A stretch of 64,000 bases of DNA from Budorcas taxicolor (GCF_023091745.1 NC_068910.1:132325170-132389169); one strand, 5' to 3'. Positions 1 to 12,155 are shown, counted from the first letter of the stretch. Translations and numbers: made by a program. Notes: generated by a model from the sequence alone, not told the origin.

Positions 1-517
1 GAGTGTGCCTAAGACACGTCACGTTTCCCTGAACCCTAATCTCAGGCAGCGGGAGCACTTCCCGTCCCTGATGAGATCCCAGAGCCATGAGCTCAGGCCC
101 ATGGGTGGGCTGGGGCCCGAACAAGGTTGTCCGTGCCTGGGAGGCCTCTGATCTCCGTCCAAGGAGGGAGAGAGACACTCCCTCCCAAATAGAAGTTGTG
201 GAACAGAACCCAAGAAAAATGCACACGGGGAGGGCCTCTGCTCAGAAGCTTGAGGGCTGAAGTTGGGAGACCAGATCAGGAATCAACTCTGTATCCAGAC
301 CTGCCTCAAATTCCACCTAACAAACCCCAAACTGGTGCGGCTCTCAGCAGGGGAGGCCACTGAGTCCATAGCCTCCAGAGATGCAAACAGCAGGGCCACC
401 ACCGGAACCGGACCTGCCTGAGCTCACTGTCAGTCTAACCTACATGCCTCTGGCTGCAACGTGAGGCATCTTCATTTCATCTCAGGAAGAACACAGAAAG
501 CAGTTCCCTTCCCCTTT
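1..517. other. Unassigned intronic DNA
   Basis: I see no gene, RNA or recognisable young repeat here. Reading frames are short and lack any family signature. Confidence 0.5.
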
Positions 518-575
518 GATTTGTTCAATCAGTATTTATTAAACATGATTGTGCTGGGTGCATGAGACAGAAACC
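518..575 (+). repeat. L2/MIR3-type ancient repeat fragment
   Basis: The text resembles the mammal-wide motif (roughly caacaaatatttattgagc, then a gtgctgggtgc-type string). It is heavily decayed, so family and ends are approximate. Confidence 0.35.
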
Positions 576-639
576 CGGGATCTGCCCAAAGAAGCGTATA
601 AGCAGCAAAAACCAAGGCCTTGAAGTCACGTCTCAGCCC

Positions 640-838
640 CACTGGGGACTGTGTGCCAACTCTTTACGACCCCATAGACTACATAGCCTACCAGGCTCCT
701 CTCTCCATTGAATTTTCCAGGCAAGAACAGTGGAATGGGTTGCTATTTCCTACTCCAGGTGATCTTCCCAAGCCAGGGACTGAACCCACATCGCTGGTGT
801 CTCCTGCATTGGCAAGCAGGTTCTTTACCACTAGCACC
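640..838 (-). repeat. Bov-tA SINE
   Basis: Read on the minus strand it gives the tRNA-derived head (gtaaagaacctgcttgccaa) followed by the Bov-A body (ttgcctggaaaattcaat). It is truncated at both ends relative to a full element. Confidence 0.85.
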
Positions 839-847
839 TTCTGTAAG

Positions 848-905
848 AGATGTGTGCCTCTGGGCAGATCATTTCGCCTCTGTGCACATAGCCTCACTTC
901 CAGAC
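848..905 (+). repeat. MIR core fragment
   Basis: The pattern tgtgcctctgggcagatcat..ctctgtgc follows the MIR core (tgaccttgggcaagtcactt..ctctgtgc). It is short and diverged. Confidence 0.4.
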
Positions 906-1009
906 AGAGCTAGGGGAGGTGACCCCCAAGGTCCCCGTGGGCTCTGGTTCAAAGGAAACAAAACACAGAGAGGAAGAGAAAGAGGGACATTGACAAGTGG
1001 TCCAGGCAG

Positions 1010-1211
1010 GGACTTCCCTGGTAGTCTAGTGATTATTAACACTTCTCCTTCCAATGCAGGGAGTGCTAGTTCAATCCCAGTGGGGGAACTTAGATCCCAC
1101 ATACCTTGGGGCCAAAAAACCAAAACATAAAACAGAAACAATATTGTAACAAATTAAAGACTTTTAAAATGGTCCACATTCCTTGCTCCCAAAAAATCTT
1201 AAAAAAAAAAA
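1010..1211 (+). repeat. CHR-2 type SINE with 15-bp target-site duplication
   Basis: It begins ggacttccctggtagtctag and carries the characteristic CHR-2 tail (ccaaaacataaaacagaaac, later agacttttaaaatggtccac) and a poly(A). It is flanked by aagtggtccaggcag (995-1009) and aagtggtccagacag (1212-1226), duplications differing at one base. Confidence 0.9.
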
Positions 1212-1250
1212 AAGTGGTCCAGACAGTATGTTGCCTACTAAAGGTATACA

Positions 1251-1420
1251 CGACTGAGCGACTTCACTTTCACTTTTCACTTTCATGAAATGGAGAAGGA
1301 AACGGCAACCCACTCCAGTGTTCTTGCCTGGAGAATCCCAGGGACAGCAGAGCCTGGTGGGCTGCTGTCTATGGGGTCACACAAAGTCGGAGACAACTGA
1401 AGCGACTTGGCAGCAGCAGC
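1251..1420 (+). repeat. Bov-A2 SINE, 5'-truncated, with 11-bp target-site duplication
   Basis: It begins cgactgagcgacttcacttt and holds the second Bov-A monomer, ending with the (gca)n tail. The duplication aaaggtataca flanks it at 1240-1250 and 1421-1431. Confidence 0.92.
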
Positions 1421-1639
1421 AAAGGTATACAAACTGCCAGAGGATCTACCGAGGATGAGTTAGCAAAGACTGTCTTGAGAGGACACCGAATCTTCAAAGG
1501 CCTGAACAACTTCTCGTTCCACGCCAGCCTTTTCTGCTCCCGGGTGGACAATCCTAGCCCTTGGGCCACTCCACACCAATTCTACCCGCTAGCCTGTGTC
1601 ACATCCACGTCCAACCTCCACACTTACTGTGCAAGTCTG

Positions 1640-1775
1640 TACAACTTTCTTAGACTCTCTGAACCTCAGTTTTCATATCTGCAAAATAGGAATGATGATA
1701 ATTCCTATTTCACTGACACGCCAGTGAGATAATGTATGGGAACTGCTCCTCAGAAACTGTACCAACAATAATTTT
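1640..1775 (+). repeat. MIR SINE
   Basis: Contains cctcagttttcatatctgca and aataggaatgatgataattc, then agtgagataatgtatgggaa, in the order of the MIR consensus. Confidence 0.6.
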
Positions 1776-1927
1776 CACTTTTAACCAAGGATTTTCTGTG
1801 TCCAGTATGGAATGCCAGATGGACACGGGAGCTCTAGATCAAAGGGAAGAGAAGGCATCATTTTTGAGGAGGACCAGTTCTGAACTAGGGGTTTGACTTG
1901 ACAACTCATCTTTAAAGCAACTCTTCC

Positions 1928-2040
1928 GAGGATTTACAAATGAGGAAACAGGCTCTGCAAGGCTAGGTAGCCAGCCCAAGGTCCCAGGGGTAACCAAGGC
2001 AGGAAGCAGGATTTGACTGTGGGACTGTCTAACTCCAAAG
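1928..2040 (-). repeat. MIR SINE
   Basis: Shows tttacaaatgaggaaacagg followed by ccagcccaaggtcccagggg, the complement-strand end of the MIR consensus. Confidence 0.6.
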
Positions 2041-3100
2041 CTTCCATGACACCAGCCTCGGGGACCCCCAGAGAGAGGAGCCAAGGGGTAAGCCACAGCA
2101 GGTCCTGCAGCCCCCTCACAGCCACCAGGGAGGAGACCCACAGGTCCTCTCATGGTCCCCCACTGGCCCTTGGGTCTGACAGGAACCATTTATTCTAGAC
2201 TCTGATATTTTCTGTAAACATGGCTTGGTTGCCAAGAGAGGGAGAGAAATTCATTTGTTAGAGAGGAATGAGACGCAACCATTAAACTTCCTTTGACTCA
2301 GCCAGGGACCAGGAGACAGGGCGGAACCAGCCCTGGACAGAGCCTTAAGCTGCTTCTCCCTGGCGCACCTCCAGGCCACATGCCAGCATGCCTGGGGTCT
2401 CGCTGGTCGGGCTACTTCTTACCAGAGCCCTGGGGAGACCTTCATGGTATAAGATAAAGCGACCCAGATTCTTTCTGAGCTGGGCCACTTGTCCTCCCAG
2501 AGGTGATGGCAGCCCCGGGAGGACTAACGAGCTTCTCTTCAGTGTCTGCGGGACCATTTAGAAAATGATTACTTTTCTGTGACCAGAGAGACGGGGGTGG
2601 AGGTACATTCCACAGCGCCTCTGTGGCCTTCGAGAGGAGCTCCAACCAGGGAGAAAGCAGCTTAATTACAAAATCCAGGCCTCCGGTTCAATCTGGCACA
2701 CCTTCTTACTACTCTGTTGTTCTTTTTAAGCTCTCCTTTATTTTACCCGGCACCACACCCTTGGGAAAAATTCACAGCAAAGAATCTGAGTGGTGAGGGC
2801 ACTGCCGACTGACCTGGGATGGCACAGAGAGGCAGAAATCAAAAACTTAGACGCACCTTTTTTTTTTTCTCCAAAAATACTGACCCTATACAGGTTATAT
2901 GCACATGATGGCTGGAATTTGCTTTAACAGACTTGAGCAAGAGCGGGGAATAAATGTGGGAAAAATCATGCCAATCGTTGAATCTGAACGATGGGTCTAT
3001 GGAAACTCGTGGTTATTCTCTCTACTTTGCCATGGTTCATATTTAAAAATCTGAGACAAAGGCCCCACCCAGGGGCAGGAAGTTATAATGCAGGACCCAG
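2041..3100. other. Unassigned intronic DNA
   Basis: No gene or clear repeat is seen. A short poly(T) lies near 2859-2870. The stretch is moderately GC-rich and has no family signature. Confidence 0.45.
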
Positions 3101-3185
3101 GTGAGGTGCTCAGGGAGGGCTGGCGGGGGGGGGGGGGCGGGGCGTGAGGGGGAAGGAAGCGGAGGGGCAGGAGGAAGGGAAAGAT
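3101..3185 (+). repeat. G-rich tract with uninterrupted G13 run
   Basis: Thirteen consecutive G residues lie at 3125-3137, followed by several GGGG runs and a GA-rich stretch. It is a strong candidate for quadruplex formation and for length polymorphism or sequencing error. Confidence 0.8.
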
Positions 3186-3889
3186 GGCTCTGGACCGGAA
3201 GCAGAGGGCGGTGCTGGCCGGGGCCGCTGTCTTCTTGGGCAGGTCACTTCCCCCTCAACAGCTCTCTGAGACTTCGTTCTGTAGGACTCACTTCCAGCCT
3301 TTTCCTCCAAAGGGCCCACGGCAAGAATCTCCTCCTCGGATGTGAGGGCGAGCTGGGTGCGACATCTGTCACCCTCTGACTGCCAGGGTTGATTCGGCTG
3401 ATCTGGCTGGCCAGGCTTGTGTCCCCTTCCTCCCTCACTGCTCCACGTGTGGCCCTCCTGAAGCTGCCCGCTCGGTCGAAGAGGACAACCATCCCCAACA
3501 GAGGAGGACTGCTCTTCAGTCAAGGATGTACAAGGAGCTGGGCTTCCGTGCGAGAACCTCCAAACGAGCTCTCAGGAATCTCCTTCTCTAGAACTTTTAT
3601 CATCGGGGCCTTCTTTCCAGGTGGGCTGGGGAAGACACCAGGCTTCCCTACAGAGAAGCCAGCCTCCCAAGGGCCCTCCCTGACCCCGATCTGTTTGGGA
3701 AGGAGGGGAGGGAGCTCTAAGGACGAGAGGCTCTTGGACTCTGCCCCCTCATCTGAGGTAAATGGCAGTACGTGACTACTCTCACAGAAACTTGTAGAGA
3801 CTTTGAGATTTGAGTAAATTTCCTACCAATCAGGTCTTTCACACCCACAGACGGGGCATCCTGACGCTGAGGAAGATGCAAACCCTCTC
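3186..3889. other. Unassigned intronic DNA
   Basis: No supported gene, RNA or repeat. The longer open frames here lack similarity to any family I know. Confidence 0.45.
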
Positions 3890-4275
3890 TGTTATGGACT
3901 GAATTAGGTTCCCCCAAATTGACAGGTCCCCCCCACCACACAGTGTGACTGTACTTGGAGATGGGGTCTTAAAGGGCAGTAGCTAACATTAAATGAGGTC
4001 GTAAAGATAGGGCCCTCATCCAGTAGGGCTGGTGCCCTTATAGCTAGAGGAAGAGACATGTGAGGTCTCTCCTGTTCCAAACTCATACATAAACGGATGG
4101 CCATGTGAGAACCCAGCAGCAAGGCGGCTGTCTGCAAGCCAGGAAAACTGTTCTCACCAGAAACCAAATCTGCTGGCACCTTGATCTTGGACTTCCAGCC
4201 TCTAGAACTGTGAGAAAATAGATGCCTTGTTTAAACCAAGTCTGTGGCATTTTGTTAGGGCAGCCCAAACTGACT
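3890..4275 (+). mobile_element. MLT1-type MaLR solo LTR
   Basis: It starts TGTTATGGACTGAA and continues with ggagatggggtcttaaaggg, gtgcccttatag, ccatgtgagaaccc, ccttgatcttggacttccag and ctagaactgtgagaaaatag. This is the ordered landmark set of ERVL-MaLR MLT1 LTRs. It carries no coding sequence and is an ancient non-autonomous relic. Confidence 0.85.
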
Positions 4276-4676
4276 TTCCCTCAGAGACATGAACCCTAAA
4301 AGCACAGTGGTTCCCTGTGACCCATGCATACCTGTCTGGCTCAAGTGCCCTTGGTTGCCTAGCGTTTCCAGAGGCACAGGTTCCCTCCTCCCCCCTCAAC
4401 CCACCATGCACAATCTGGGCCAGGAGGCATGAAAAGGCTGCAATGGGTCTGCCTTGCCAGGGAAGAAAACAGTTGTAACAGTGTAACCCTCTCTTCCTCA
4501 GTCCTCTTATCGGGCTCCCCTCTGGGTAGTGAAAGAAACCACTGCTTGATGGCCAAGCCAGCCAGAACCAGTGAGCCCTCCTCCCTCACAGGCCCTGGAC
4601 AGCCAGGTCCCCAGAGAGGACACTTCCTTAAGCCCTTGCCCCTGCCACCCCTTAAATGAACAAATATATGCACTTA
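4276..4676. other. Unassigned intronic DNA
   Basis: No gene or clear repeat seen between the MLT1 LTR and the next SINE. Confidence 0.45.
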
Positions 4677-4893
4677 GACTTCCCTGTAGCTCAGACAGTA
4701 AAGACTCTGCCTGCAATGCAGACAGGAGACCCAGGTTTAATCCCTGGGTTGGGAAGATCCCCTGGAGAAGGAAATGGCAACCCATTCCAGTATTCTTGCC
4801 TGGAGAATCCCATGGATGGAGGAGCCAGGTGGGCTACAGTCCATGGGGACACAGAGTCGGACACGACTGAGCAACTAACACTACTGCACTACT
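4677..4893 (+). repeat. Bov-tA SINE
   Basis: A near full-length element: tRNA-derived head (gcctgcaatgcagacaggag), then tggcaacccattccagtatt and cggacacgactgagcaacta. Confidence 0.93.
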
Positions 4894-5095
4894 AAGCACT
4901 GTCCTTCTTTCATTCGGGCAACAAGTTTTTGTTAAGTGTCCACTTTGCCGAGTGCTAGAGGTGAACATGTGTCTCCTGACTTGAAAGAGGCCAGAAATTT
5001 ATAAATAAAAGAGGTGATATGGGAAAGAGGACAGTACCTCAAGTCAGAAGGCAAATCTAAATCCCAAACAATTTATATGCATCGAAATCAGCCAT

Positions 5096-5307
5096 CGGTT
5101 TCCCTGGTGGCTCGGTGGTGAAGAATCTGCCTGCAATGCAGGAGATTTGGGTTCAATCCTTCAGTCATGAAGATCCCCTGGAGAAGGGAACGCAACGCAC
5201 TCCAGTATTCTTGCTTGGGGAATCTCATGGACAGAGGAGCCTGATAGTTTATAGTCCATGGGATCACAAAGAGTTGGACACAACTGACTGACTAAACAAC
5301 AACAGCA
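5096..5307 (+). repeat. Bov-tA SINE with 11-bp target-site duplication
   Basis: Full-length element from ttccctggtggctcggtggt to ggacacaactgactgactaa. The duplication aaatcagccat flanks it at 5085-5095 and 5308-5318. Confidence 0.94.
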
Positions 5308-5318
5308 AAATCAGCCAT

Positions 5319-5420
5319 GGACTAGCCCTGTGACGCTGGGTGGTCACCTCATCTCTCTGGGCCTCTGTTCCACTGAAAATGAGAGCATTGGAGATGATTG
5401 TGAAAGTTCTTTCCACCTAG
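5319..5420 (+). repeat. MIR SINE fragment
   Basis: Follows the MIR core pattern (ccctgtgacgctgggtggtc, then ctctctgggcctctgttcc). The Bov-tA just before appears to have landed within or beside it. Confidence 0.5.
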
Positions 5421-5929
5421 AATTCCATGAAGCAAAGCTCAGAAAAATGATACAAATGGAGACTTGTGGGGTAAGATGACTCGAGGTGCCTGAAACATGC
5501 TGGAGGAAGTTGCAGAGCAGTCCTCCAGCACAGTAAAACCCTGGATTAGCCATGGCCACCAACTCTTTGGTGAACAAGGAGATAGCCACGCTCAGGAATC
5601 AGAGTGGGCCCATTTCCTGGGGAGCCCTGGTCACTGGGCCCACTGGCAGGTCTGAGTTACAAGCACCCAGGGCCCCAGGAGCCAGGACCCATGCTGGTCA
5701 CTCTTTCCTGCAAAGGCCAGTGGCATCTGTTCATCCAAGATCCCACCTCACTGCTTGGCTGCGCTCCCTCCATCCCCCTTGCCCCACAGTGATTCCCCAG
5801 AGACCTGCCCGCCATGGCACCAGAGGGCCCAGTGCTGACCCCAGGCATAGGCAGATGGCACAGCCATCTTCTTCCATATGCCCAAGGCCAGGGGGGCAGC
5901 ACCCACCCACTTCTCATTGAATGACGACA
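5421..5929. other. Unassigned intronic DNA
   Basis: No recognisable gene or repeat. The long frames on both strands overlap and have no domain signature. Confidence 0.45.
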
Positions 5930-6660
5930 CCCTTCCCTTACCCTGCCTCATTCTCCACACCACCACTTCCTCACTTGCCAAATCCTGTCAGTCTTCCAAG
6001 AAAGAAGTCTTCCCTTCACCCCTTCTTTCCTCTTCCACTCTGCTCCCTCACCTCAGGCCTCATCACAGTCTCTCAGACCTGCTTCACCCCTTTCCAGGGC
6101 GCCCCCGGCTACATGCTCCCCCCCGCCACGTACTCTCCCTGTCCACCCCCTTTCTAAAGTGTGAACTAAACCACGCACCTGTGCCCACAACCCCGCCACT
6201 CTGACAGCTACATTAGACATGCCTTGAGCCAGCCTGTGAGGCCCCACCTCCCACCTGACCCAGGACCCTGCACGTGGGTCACTGGGAGGATTCTATACCA
6301 GACACACCTGTCCCTCCAGCTCCCAGGCCTGTGCCTCCTCACTGCCTCCGCCAGCAATGCTGGGGCCTCAGAGGCTCCTTCGTGAAGTGCCCCCTCCCTG
6401 CGGTTCCCCCGACCCATGGGACAGGACATCCTAACTGCCTGTGCTGAGGTTCCCCTCCTCTCCAGCCCCCCACCTCGACTCTCAGTGTGCACTTCTTCAT
6501 GCTCTTTGCTTTATTCCCCTAGATTAAGAGCTATTCCGTGCTTGTCTTAGACGCCCACCCGCCCCTCTGCCCTGCATAAATGACAAGCTCCCGGCGGACG
6601 AGGCCAGCATCTTCCCCATCACTGGATCCCCATGCCGTGCCAGCAGACACACATAATGCC
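5930..6660 (+). repeat. Possible decayed L2 LINE 3' region
   Basis: Pyrimidine-rich text with ordered fragments resembling L2 3' sequence, such as ctttgctttattcccctaga near 6503. The divergence is high, so this is a weak call. Confidence 0.3.
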
Positions 6661-6878
6661 TGCCTGTTCCCCCAGATGATGAGCACAGCCCACTCTCTGG
6701 AGACAGCAAGCAGGGGAGAGCTGCCGAGGTGCGCCTCAGAGGGTCCTGGTGCTGGCTGCTGCCTCGGGAGCCGGCATCACCTGCCGGGGACAGGTCTTCT
6801 CCGGCCAGGGAAGCCTGACTGTGCATATGTGAGTCATGGTCATGAGGCCACAGAAGCAGAATGAGGGGTGTTCTTGGT

Positions 6879-6901
6879 ACACACACACACACACACACAC
6901 A
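6879..6901 (+). repeat. (AC)n microsatellite
   Basis: About eleven uninterrupted AC units. Confidence 0.95.
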
Positions 6902-8517
6902 GATACCCCAGAGCCTCCCTTTCTGGGACCTCACCATTTGTCCCCTAGAAGGGCACAAGACCACACTGTGCTGTAGTGGAAGGGACTTAATGGTTTGTCC
7001 AGAAGGCTTCTTATTTAACAGAAAAGCTATGGGCAAGAGAGTTGAGCATGAAAACCTGAAATCTGCTGCCTTCAAGCATCCTGGTACACATCCTGGTACA
7101 CCATCCATGGAACACTCACCACAGCCCTGGCCTGGAGCCAGGTCTTCAAGTCTCAGCCTTCTCTGTAAGTGCGTGTGCTCATCGATGTTGTTGCTGTTAT
7201 TATTACTGTTGTACTAATCATATTACTCCGGGCTTCTTCCCTGGCTATGCCGGGGACAGCAGAGACATTAGCTCATATTACTGTAGTCTTTACTGGGAAG
7301 CAGAAAACCACGCAGGCTTGGGACTGCCAGCTTCCTCCCTGGCAGAAAGGGGCCCTCGAAGGGTTTTGTTCAGCTCCTAATACGGCCACACTCTAACTTC
7401 TCTCAGCAAAGTGGCACCAGAGCTGAGCCTCAATTAAGATGAGTAGTTAAAGCAGCCAGAAGTTAAAGTACGCAAGATCATGGAAAAGTCAGGGCGGCAC
7501 GGTGGCTGGAGGAGCTAGACATCTCGTTGACTCACCTCCTCTCCCAGTCTGTCTGTGGGATTTCCAGGGGCAGTGGGGAAGGGCAGGGTGTTTTATACAG
7601 ATTAGTGTACAGCGCTGTGCTGTGGAGAGCAACAGCCTCAGGTGGTCACGTGGAGACGCTGAGGGTCAGAGAGCTGTGGTCACTCATCCAGGCTAACTGT
7701 ACACAGGTCGGTGGCAGAGCTACCCAGGAGGGCCCACCTCCTTCCAGACCTCGTGACAATGGCTTCCAGGTGGGGCCCACCAACAGCAGGCTTGGTCCCC
7801 CTCCTCGGTCTGCTGGGAACCCTGAGAAGTCATCGCACTCCAGGAGAGTCCAAGGGTTGAGTTCAGGAGAGAGGTGAACATACCAATTAATGAGACGGTC
7901 CCTCTCAAGTAGCGGAGAAGGACAGATACATCACAGTCTGTCAGGGACCAGCACAGTGTGGATGCACAGACCAGACAGGACTCCCCAACCATGCCTCCCA
8001 GGGAGAAACATCAGTGCTGACCTCGAAGACAGGAGATGACACTTCCCTGCACCTCAGAGGGAGGGGACAGGCCAGTTACCAGGGCTGCACTGGCCCTTGG
8101 CTCAGGAGCGGGTCACATGAGGCAACAGCTCAACAGGACACTTAGTCTTGAGACCACCAGGGGCCCCAGCCCAGCCCTCCCTGAGTGCCCACCCATCCCA
8201 CACCCTCACCTGCCACCTGGACTCACTCCATGAGCTTATTAGCACAAACCTTTAGTGCTCAACTGGCTCTTGGGCTTGTGAAATCCTGCCCACCCCACCA
8301 CCCCAGCTATAAAACCCATCCCTACCCCACCCCTGGAGAGAAGGGGAAGTAAAGGGAGGCTCCTGATTAAGGAGATGGACTTCTTGGTTCGGACTTCCCG
8401 TAGGAGTTGAGAAGTTTCTCATCTTCCACATCCCCAGCTACAGCCTTGTGGCCCCCAGCATTCTACCCTCTTTTCAAGCTTTCCAGGCACCCAGGACCAA
8501 CTGGGTCCTGCTCCCAT
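6902..8517. other. Unassigned intronic DNA
   Basis: No gene or well-preserved repeat. A weak MIR-like string occurs around 7640-7710. Confidence 0.4.
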
Positions 8518-8760
8518 CCTCAGGGAGCTCCCAGTCTGAAGGAGGTGGTAGCATCTTCTGCCCTTGGGGAGCTCCCAGTCTGGTGGGGACAGACTCAGTC
8601 TCTGCCCTCAGGGAGCTCTCAGTCTGAAGAGGGAGACGTGGTCCTTGTCCTCAGGGGCTCCTAGCCTCAATGGAGGAAATGCAGCCCCTGCCCTCACTCT
8701 CAGTCTGATGGAAGGGGCCTCCTGCCCACAAGGAGCTCCCTGAGTCTGGAAAGGGCTGGC
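8518..8760 (+). repeat. Degenerate minisatellite with 43-44 bp unit
   Basis: Six tandem units start at 8518, 8561, 8605, 8648, 8691 and 8725. Lengths are 43, 44, 43, 43, 34 and 36 bp. Each opens with a CCCTCAGGGAGCTC-like core followed by CAGTCTGA or a variant. Units differ at many positions, so the array is old, but the period is regular. Confidence 0.85.
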
Positions 8761-10731
8761 ATTGAGTCCCACAGCAGAAAAGCCCCACGGAGCATAGCCC
8801 GGCAGTTGGTGGTCCCTGTGCAGTAAGACTCTAGTCCCAGGAGCATGGTGTCTTCCTGAGGGGATGTGGAAAGTAGATGGCACACGCCCTAAGGTAGGTA
8901 GGGTGGGGTTGGCCAGCTGAGTGGGAGAAAGAGGGAGCCGTGCTGGGACTCAGGCCTGGTTGCCACCACTCCAGCCCCTGAGCCCCTCGCTCCCTGCCTT
9001 GGAGGTGGCAGAAGCAGCGTCCCCAATTCTTACAGGTGCAAACCGAGTCTGGGAGAGGCCCCAGGCAGCCTCCGGAAGCAGGAGGGTCCCTGCTGCTCAT
9101 TCTTTTCTCCCATTGGTGCCATGCTGGTTCTGGGGGGTCCCAGGGGCACAGCTGGGGCTCCAACCTCAGAGCAGGAGAGCTTCCCTGAAGCACGGAGCCT
9201 GGATGTGAATGTGGGGATCGTCTCACACTGCTCACCCTTCACACACAGTGCCCCGCGTGCAGGGTCTGTGTGGTCGGCAGGGCCGGCACCTGCTCTGCTA
9301 ACAACCTGCTCTCAGAGGAAGAGAACGATGGTCAGGGCCAAGTGCACACTGCCCCTCAGGTGGGACCTGTTCCTCCTGATGCTCCATGCTCTCAGCTAGC
9401 CCTGTTCATCTGATGACCAGAACCCAGGCTTGTCCCCAGCAGGCTGGGAGCTCTCTGAAGGCAGAAGCCAAGTTCCCCTCCTCTGGAAGGTGAGGGTTTG
9501 TTGGGGCAGGGCAGAGGAGCAGGCCTTCTGTAGGAAGGAAGCCGGGCCCTCCTGCACCCTAGCAAGGGACCCTTAGATCTCCCAGGTCTTCCTGCTGGTT
9601 TCTCTGGAAAGACAGCTCAGGCAGGACCCATAGCATTCTCACACACATGGCCCCTTCCCAGGGCTGAACACCCCAGTGGGTGAGAGAACAGGAACAGAGA
9701 TGCTTTGGGAGTGGAGGTGTTTCTGGGGAGTGACGAGTGTGGGGAGGCCACTGGTTCCCATCACCCCACAGTCCTTCCTCCACCCTGACTCAGGCAGACC
9801 ATCATTTCCCCCTTTTGCCTCCCATGCTCAGCCTGGTGGGTGCACAATGGTTTTTCCAGTTTGTGTGTGTGTGAGAGAGAGGGCGTGCGTTTGTGTGTGT
9901 GTGTGCAAGCATGCACACCCATCTGTCCTGGGGAGCAATAATAGTTAATAAATAAGTGAATGGCAAAAATAGCCTCAAAGGAGCTGACAGGCAGAAGGCC
10001 AGAGTGGCCGGGCGTGGGGCCAGCACCCTGAAATGCCAAATGTTAATTTAGCCAAAAAGAAAAAACGTCCATTTCAAGACCGCCTCCATTAGCCAGGGTC
10101 CGGGGCTGCTGTGGTTTCTGGCTCTGGCATAGCCCCTCCCTACGCATCCTAAGTGAAGCCCAGGCACAGAGGCCCCCTTGCTCAGTGTGAGGGTAACAGC
10201 CCTGGAGGGAAGGGGCCCAGGCAGGGGCACACAAGGTTATGGACCAGCAGGAAGCCGGCAGGCTGCTGCCCAGCCGTCCTCCAACAGTCCACCTAGCTGG
10301 CCAGCCCTGGTGCAGTCCCAAAGGTCCAACCAGCTGGGGGAAGTTCTGGACATCATTGTGTACTCTCACCCCAGGCATGGGCCCTGCCCCACCTAGACAC
10401 TCACTTGGGGGCAAGGGATTGGACTTGATGTCCTGGTTGTCACTTGACCTTGGCCAGATCCCTCCAGCGTCTCAACAGATTTCTCTCAGGCTCTGAGTGT
10501 TCTCCACCCTGAGGCCTCTGGTGGCCCATGGGTACTTTTGTCTTCTGGGGCAGGTGTGCATGTCTTACTAAGTTATAGAAGGAAGCACATCTGGGAGAAG
10601 CAGATGTTTGCCCACTCTCTTTGCTAGTGGTTCTAACCCTTCCAGAATCATCCTCAAGCTTATTTACTGGCCTCTCTAGATAGGATGCTGGTCACATCCC
10701 TGCAGTCCCCCTCAGCCATGTGTGTGCATGT
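8761..10731. other. Unassigned intronic DNA with one GT-rich microsatellite
   Basis: The only simple feature is an interrupted (TG)n tract at about 9860-9905. The rest lacks genes or clear repeats. Confidence 0.45.
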
Positions 10732-10945
10732 GTGCTAGTCACTCAGTCGTGTCTGACTCTTTGTGACCCCCGTAGGCTGTAACCCGCCAGGCTCCTCTAT
10801 TCATGAGATTCTCCAGGCAAGAAAATTGGAGTGGGTTGCCATGCCCTTCTCCAGGCGACCTTCCTGATCCGGGAATCGCACTCACGTCTCCTATGTCTCC
10901 TGCACTGGGAGGTGGGCTCTTTACCGCTAGCGTCACCTGGGAAGC
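10732..10945 (-). repeat. Bov-tA SINE
   Basis: Minus-strand element: cagtcgtgtctgactctttg, then aggcaagaaaattggagtgg, ending in the tRNA-derived head before acctgggaagc. Confidence 0.92.
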
Positions 10946-11354
10946 TCTCCCTCAGATACAACTACCCTCAAATTCAGGGAGACCTGGTTCAGCCCACTGC
11001 CCCCTCCCCACTCCCAATTCATACTCCCTCAGGAAAGCCCTGGCTCCAGCTCCCAGGCTGGTCCCAGTCAGTGCTCAAGGATGCCTCACTTGTGGAGGGT
11101 CTATGCTGGTCTCTTTGTGGCCAGCACCCAGAATAAGGATGGGGCAGGGCGCAGGGAAAACCCATGACCCAAGACCTAGTCCTTCTTCCACTCGGCCTTC
11201 TCTGGGCACTTTGGTAACGCAATTTTCTCCTACCCTGTTTACTACGGTCCAAACACAAAGGACTTCAAAAGAAACACTAGGCTCTCCTATAATGTGTGGG
11301 AATTTAAAAGCTTGTGTGCAGCCAGGACAGATCCCAGGTCATTTATGAGGATGT

Positions 11355-11545
11355 GTCTCTTGGCAGTCCCTGTGCTAAGGGCTTTGCATACATCATCACA
11401 CAGAATGTTTGGTGCAAAACTCAGGGGCGGCAATTCTCATTCTATCCCATTCTGTGGAATACACTGAGGCTTAGAAAAGGCCATGAGCCTGCTAAGAAGA
11501 AACAGTTGGGACATGGAGGAGCTGGGATTTGAACCATGTAGGCAC
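11355..11545 (-). repeat. MIR SINE
   Basis: Contains gtgctaagggctttgcatac, actgaggcttagaaaagg and ggagctgggatttgaacc in the order of the MIR complement. Confidence 0.65.
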
Positions 11546-11935
11546 AGGGAACACAGCCATGAGCACGAGTCCCTGCCTGGGGAAGCTGACATTCTAACAG
11601 GGGAGGGGGAGAGGACAAGCAATGAACAAGGTCCTCCGTAAATATGCATCTTGTCAAGTGGTCCCTGGAAGGACACTGTGTCCATGGCTGGTATCTTGGG
11701 CCCGCAGGTGCACAAGGAGCTCTGCTGTGGGTCAGGGTGGCCAGGGTCCCAGAGGCCCAGAGAGGGACGAAGTGCTCAGAGACTTGTGATCTCTGGGCAT
11801 CAGGAGCTGCTTGGGGTGAGGATTCTGGCATTCTAGAGGGAGGAGGAGCTAAGAGGTCAAATGTTTGGGTGCTTAACACCTAGATAAAGGCAGAGTCCTG
11901 GGAATTTAAGGAGAGAAGGCTGACACGAGATGTTT

Positions 11936-12155
11936 ACTTATTTATTTGGCTGCCCCAGGTCTTAACTGCAGCACACGGGACCTTTGATCTTTGTCACGGC
12001 ATGTGGGATTTGTAGTTGCAGCAGGCAAACTCTCACTTGTGGCCTGTGAATTCTCAGTTGCAGCGTGTGTGATCCAGTTCTCTGACCCGGGATCGAACCT
12101 GAGCCCTTTCCACTGGGAGTGCAGAGTCTTTGTCACTGGACCACCAGGGAAGTCC
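11936..12155 (-). repeat. CHR-type SINE
   Basis: Opens ttatttatttggctgcccca and ends ggaccaccagggaagtccc, the complement of a CHR element. Flanking strings ctgacacgagatgttta and ctgacatgggatattta are probably a decayed target-site duplication. Confidence 0.85.

Noticed and set aside
6524..7108. Minus-strand open frame of 194 codons
   Set aside because: It crosses an (AC)n microsatellite, giving a Cys-Val run, and has no domain. Read as chance.
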